Below the pieces are notes generated by a model that searched no databases, was not told where the DNA came from, and saw nothing but the letters and a program-made list of their open reading frames with translations. This document shows, piece after piece, positions 4,672-6,736 of a stretch of DNA of 6,736 bases. Both the position numbers and the translations under genes were made by a program. The stretch spans positions 1 through 6,736 of the forward strand of contig CABQGZ010000185.1 in the NCBI GenBank assembly GCA_902463835.1, in the 5' to 3' direction. This DNA comes from an uncultured Lachnospiraceae bacterium (GTDB lineage Bacteria > Bacillota > Clostridia > Lachnospirales > Lachnospiraceae). Within the stretch, counting starts at the first letter, position 1, and each line of letters begins with the position of its first letter.

Positions 4672-6736
4672 AAGCCTGATGATACCAAACCGGAACCAAA
4701 CCCCAACCCGGAGCCTGCACCGGGTCCGGAACCAACTCTCTTAGGGGTTACGATTTTAAAAGTAGACGCCACCACCAAGATTCCACTTGGCGATGCAGAG
4801 CTACAGATTCTTAAAGATGGTACGAAGATTGCTTCTTGGACTTCGTCAACCAGCAGTACAGGGTATTCCGTTAGTTTGCCGGTTGGTAATTATGTGCTGC
4901 ACGAAACTTCAGCTCCCGGAAATTATGATATTGCAGCAGATATTAACTTTGCAATTAAAAGTAACGGTGACACATTGAGCTTGAGCGGCGATTCTGGAGT
5001 ATCTGCTACCGGAAACAGCATCACCATGGAAGATAAAAAGGTAGATCCTACAACGAGTGACAAAGTCTTTATCCATTTACAGGATGCCGTAACAGGGTCT
5101 TCCAGTAATTTTGCCAATAAAACATACACTGTAACTGTTCCCTACCCGAAGCAGATTACCTACGATGTCACTGCTGATGCAAACGGCAATATTCCTTTTG
5201 AAATTTATGATGAAGCATCGGGCAAACCTATTCAAAGCGGTCAGTTACCCGCATGGAGAAACGATTTTACCATTACAGAAAAAGACCCTATACCGGGATA
5301 TCAGCCCCTAAAAAAAGAAGATTTCTCCATCCAGATTAACCCATCTTATAATAACGGCACATACCTTGGCTGTACCTTTAAAGACTTCCATTTCGGCGGC
5401 AATACGAACGGTACTTTTAAAGACGGCAATGTGATTACCCTGCAGTACTTTCCCACTGCCGTTGTAAAAATTCTCACAACCGATGCAGACAACAAGCCCC
5501 TTGCTGATGCTTTCTTTGACATCATAGACACATCAACAAATAAAGTCATTTTTAAGAATCTTAGAAGTGATTCACAGGGTTATTGTTATGTTCCTCTGCT
5601 GCTTAATTCCGGAGATGGCATGAGGGAAACCGTTTATCTGAATAGCAAAACAACTTATAAACTCATCGAAGTTACTGCGCCTACCGGATATCAGAGTGGC
5701 GTCAACTGCTCTCTTTCTTTTAATTTCAGCCCGTATCCGGATGCATACATGAAAACGCCCGGAGCACACACCGCTGCCCATAATACATGGTTTAAACCAA
5801 ATATTTATAACAATTATTACGGTGAATGGGGCCGTGTTGAGCAGTACGGAGCTAATAAAGATATTGAAGATATTATTCATGTTGTCAACAGCAAGAAATT
5901 GACCTGCACCACCTCTCTGTACAAAATTGATGATGCCGGAAATCCTGTACCCGGCGCAGCCCTTACTCTCCACTCTAAAGATGGGGATCATATTCTTCTT
6001 GACTTTGACAGTGGCGGCAGTACTCCCAAATTGTCTAGTTGTCAATCTTTTACCACTACCTCCGCCCCCTATGTTGTACAACTCCGCCGTGGGAAGACCT
6101 ATGAATTAGAGGAGCAAACCTCACCACAGCATTACACAAAAGCTGAAAAGATTACTTTCACAGTTCCGTCAAACGCGGATACTTTTACTGTCTCTATGAT
6201 TGACCATAACTCAAGTGAGGATAAATCTGATATAAAGCTCGACAAGGTCACTTTTAATCAGGCAAATAACTGGGCACACAAACTCACTACGGATAAGAGT
6301 ATCAATTTTAGTGGCGGTGAAATTATTTGCTGGAAGGGTATCGCTTACTACAATTATGCTAAGGATTCGGACTATACCTATAATATTTCGAATAACAAGC
6401 GTGATGCCTATAAAAAAGTCGATTCTCCTGAATTGAATAATGCTCCCGATCCCATGACATTTTTAAGCAATTATCTCAATGAAAAAAAATCCGATAAAAA
6501 AGCAACTGACTATATTGTTCCCCTTACGGGCAAGGCTTATCTTTATAGTGAGCAAAATGTAACGCTCAAAAAAGGTGACATTATTATTCCTGATAATTAT
6601 GGGGACGGAGTTCCTGACGATAAAAAGAACAAAAAAGTATATGTCTATATCGGTGACAAGGATTTACCTCTTACCTCTGATTTTCTCAGCAATGAAAACT
6701 TTACTACGCTAGAGCATAAACTGCAGGATAAAAATC
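4114..6736 (+). CDS. Type IV prepilin-like protein fused to a multi-domain SpaA/Cna-B adhesin (3' truncated by window)
   Basis: I translated this frame codon by codon: it is open from ATG 4114 to the last base, at least 874 residues with no stop, so the C-terminus lies outside. Order of parts: basic leader and prepilin site (1-13|14), hydrophobic pilin helix (about 14-35), pilin head (to about 186), Pro/Glu/Asn linker (187-208), SpaA-like domain (210-309), degenerate Cna-B-like domain (316-446), SpaA-like domains (448-595 and 596-699), and an unrecognised region (700-874+). Known of the families: prepilin peptidase cuts and methylates such leaders so that the subunit can join a type IV pilus or pseudopilus. 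SpaA/Cna-B domains are immunoglobulin-like rods, often locked by Lys-Asn/Asp isopeptide bonds, in adhesins normally anchored by sortase. Inferred role: a surface adhesin carried at the tip or along a type IV pilus. No other pilus gene is in the window. Composition drops from GC-rich to AT-rich after the linker. An ordinary pseudopilin with a large ectodomain is the cautious alternative. Confidence 0.88.
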   Translation, partial: MTGLKRTPRSRGGFTLVELIVVLVILGVLAAFAVPALTGYIDSAKEKQAVSEAQACVMTATRQGAQNYALVQNASITGKSDGADALTNWAGTLTNKAPTVTGGDVALTEGSGQYLLHVNNPPAGSTATTTIAADAGVKGTVQGMTCNASGQVLYLVYTSADGIQVVYTATGTNARVDGSIDNIVVPKPDDTKPEPNPNPEPAPGPEPTLLGVTILKVDATTKIPLGDAELQILKDGTKIASWTSSTSSTGYSVSLPVGNYVLHETSAPGNYDIAADINFAIKSNGDTLSLSGDSGVSATGNSITMEDKKVDPTTSDKVFIHLQDAVTGSSSNFANKTYTVTVPYPKQITYDVTADANGNIPFEIYDEASGKPIQSGQLPAWRNDFTITEKDPIPGYQPLKKEDFSIQINPSYNNGTYLGCTFKDFHFGGNTNGTFKDGNVITLQYFPTAVVKILTTDADNKPLADAFFDIIDTSTNKVIFKNLRSDSQGYCYVPLLLNSGDGMRETVYLNSKTTYKLIEVTAPTGYQSGVNCSLSFNFSPYPDAYMKTPGAHTAAHNTWFKPNIYNNYYGEWGRVEQYGANKDIEDIIHVVNSKKLTCTTSLYKIDDAGNPVPGAALTLHSKDGDHILLDFDSGGSTPKLSSCQSFTTTSAPYVVQLRRGKTYELEEQTSPQHYTKAEKITFTVPSNADTFTVSMIDHNSSEDKSDIKLDKVTFNQANNWAHKLTTDKSINFSGGEIICWKGIAYYNYAKDSDYTYNISNNKRDAYKKVDSPELNNAPDPMTFLSNYLNEKKSDKKATDYIVPLTGKAYLYSEQNVTLKKGDIIIPDNYGDGVPDDKKNKKVYVYIGDKDLPLTSDFLSNENFTTLEHKLQDKN
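4672..4737 (+). other. Pro/Glu/Asn-rich linker between pilin and adhesin parts
   Basis: Residues 187-208: a run of alternating prolines with Glu, Asn, Lys and Gly (P-x-P pattern, KPEPNPNPEPAPGPEP at its core). Such stretches act as stiff spacers in surface proteins. This one marks both the domain border and the point where base composition changes. Confidence 0.85.
4741..5040 (+). other. SpaA/Cna-B domain 1 with predicted Lys-Asp isopeptide bond
   Basis: Residues 210-309. The first strand GVTILKVDATTKIPLGDAEL is a textbook SpaA opening with Lys216. YVLHETSAPGNYD gives catalytic Glu264 in the Y-x-L-x-E-x-x-x-P motif. The last strand SITMEDKK gives Asp307, in the same setting as the Asp in the IVMVDAYK strand of the streptococcal FbaB CnaB2 domain. 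A Lys216-Asp307 bond promoted by Glu264 is predicted, not shown. Confidence 0.85.
5059..5451 (+). other. Degenerate Cna-B-like domain 2 without isopeptide residues
   Basis: Residues about 316-446. The strand pattern VFIHLQDAVTG ... FTITEKDPIPGYQ ... VITLQY follows the Cna-B plan and keeps a Glu (389). The lysine position reads Leu322 and the Asn/Asp position reads Tyr445, so both bond partners are absent. It also carries a long loop (about 400-438) rich in Asn, Gly, Phe and Lys. It is the least secure of the four domain calls. Confidence 0.6.
5455..5898 (+). other. SpaA/Cna-B domain 3 with predicted Lys-Asn isopeptide bond and aromatic insert
   Basis: Residues 448-595. AVVKILTTDADNKPLADAFF gives Lys452; YKLIEVTAPTGYQ gives Glu519 in the Y-x-L-x-E-x-x-x-P motif; IIHVVNSKK gives Asn592. 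Between the last two lies an insert (about 540-577) full of Tyr, Trp, Asn and His, not part of the usual fold. Confidence 0.8.
5899..6210 (+). other. SpaA/Cna-B domain 4 with predicted Lys-Asp isopeptide bond
   Basis: Residues 596-699. TTSLYKIDDAGNPVPGAALT gives Lys604; YELEEQTSPQHY gives Glu667 in the Y-x-L-x-E-x-x-x-P motif; FTVSMIDHN gives Asp697. Cys598 and Cys643 could form a disulfide, but the partners are uncertain. Confidence 0.8.
6211..6736 (+). other. Unrecognised distal region of the pilin-adhesin
   Basis: Residues 700-874, continuing past the window. It starts with a hydrophilic Ser/Glu/Asp/Lys stretch, then CWKGIAYYNYAKDSDYTYN (739-757), an aromatic-rich segment. A Lys/Asp-rich part follows, and DNYGDGVPDDKK (827-838) resembles a thrombospondin type-3 calcium loop. 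I do not recognise the fold. It may be a ligand-binding head or a further Cna-B-like domain with long insertions. Confidence 0.45.

Noticed and set aside
5572..6081. A 169-codon minus-strand frame under the adhesin
   Set aside because: No recognisable motif or credible start context, and it lies wholly inside the adhesin frame, whose domain motifs continue through it.
6517..6531. VPLTG (residues 802-806) as a sortase sorting signal
   Set aside because: It is not an LPxTG match, is not followed by a hydrophobic segment and basic tail, and the protein continues well beyond it.

Overview
The window looks like a chromosomal stretch from a Gram-positive anaerobe of the class Clostridia (Bacillota). 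An Oscillospiraceae-like gut bacterium is my best guess, at low confidence. The reasons are an LtaS-type lipoteichoic-acid synthase-like enzyme, strong AGGAGG/GAGG ribosome binding sites, and SpaA/Cna-B-type surface domains in a genome that also has type IV prepilins. All four real genes are on the + strand.

Region 1 (1-2078) is the end of a cell-surface polymer acylation operon. It holds the C-terminal half of an AlgI-like MBOAT O-acyltransferase, cut by the window edge. This is followed 11 bases later by an SGNH/AlgJ-DltD-like secreted partner whose C-terminal third resembles an ILEI/FAM3 (PANDER-like) domain with its halves in swapped order. A strong intrinsic terminator at about 2097-2138 ends the unit. 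An extended -10 promoter (2148-2156) right after it probably starts the next one.

Region 2 (2212-4098) is a GC-rich gene for a five-TM, sulfatase-fold phosphoglycerol transferase of the LtaS family with a complete set of visible catalytic residues. Only 15 bases separate it from the next gene, with no terminator between them, so the two are probably co-transcribed.

Region 3 (4114 to the window end) is the most interesting part. It is one uninterrupted reading frame of at least 874 codons that runs off the right edge. It starts as a type IV prepilin: a short basic leader, then a GG|FTLVE processing site and a hydrophobic helix. A pilin-like head and a Pro/Glu/Asn linker follow. It then continues as a chain of SpaA/Cna-B-like adhesin domains, three of which keep the Lys/Glu/Asp-or-Asn triad expected for internal isopeptide bonds, and a long unrecognised distal region with a thrombospondin-3-like calcium motif. 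Base composition falls sharply right after the linker (62% GC at 4681-4740, 47% at 4741-4800, 32% at 4921-4980, counted by hand), which suggests an adhesin cassette joined to a resident pilin stalk. The apparent product is an adhesin mounted on a type IV pilus or pseudopilus, encoded next to a phosphoglycerol transferase that could build a wall polymer or modify the pilin.

I see no RNA genes, CRISPR arrays, insertion sequences or attachment sites. The only non-coding gap over 100 bases is 2079-2211, which holds the terminator, promoter and leader described below.
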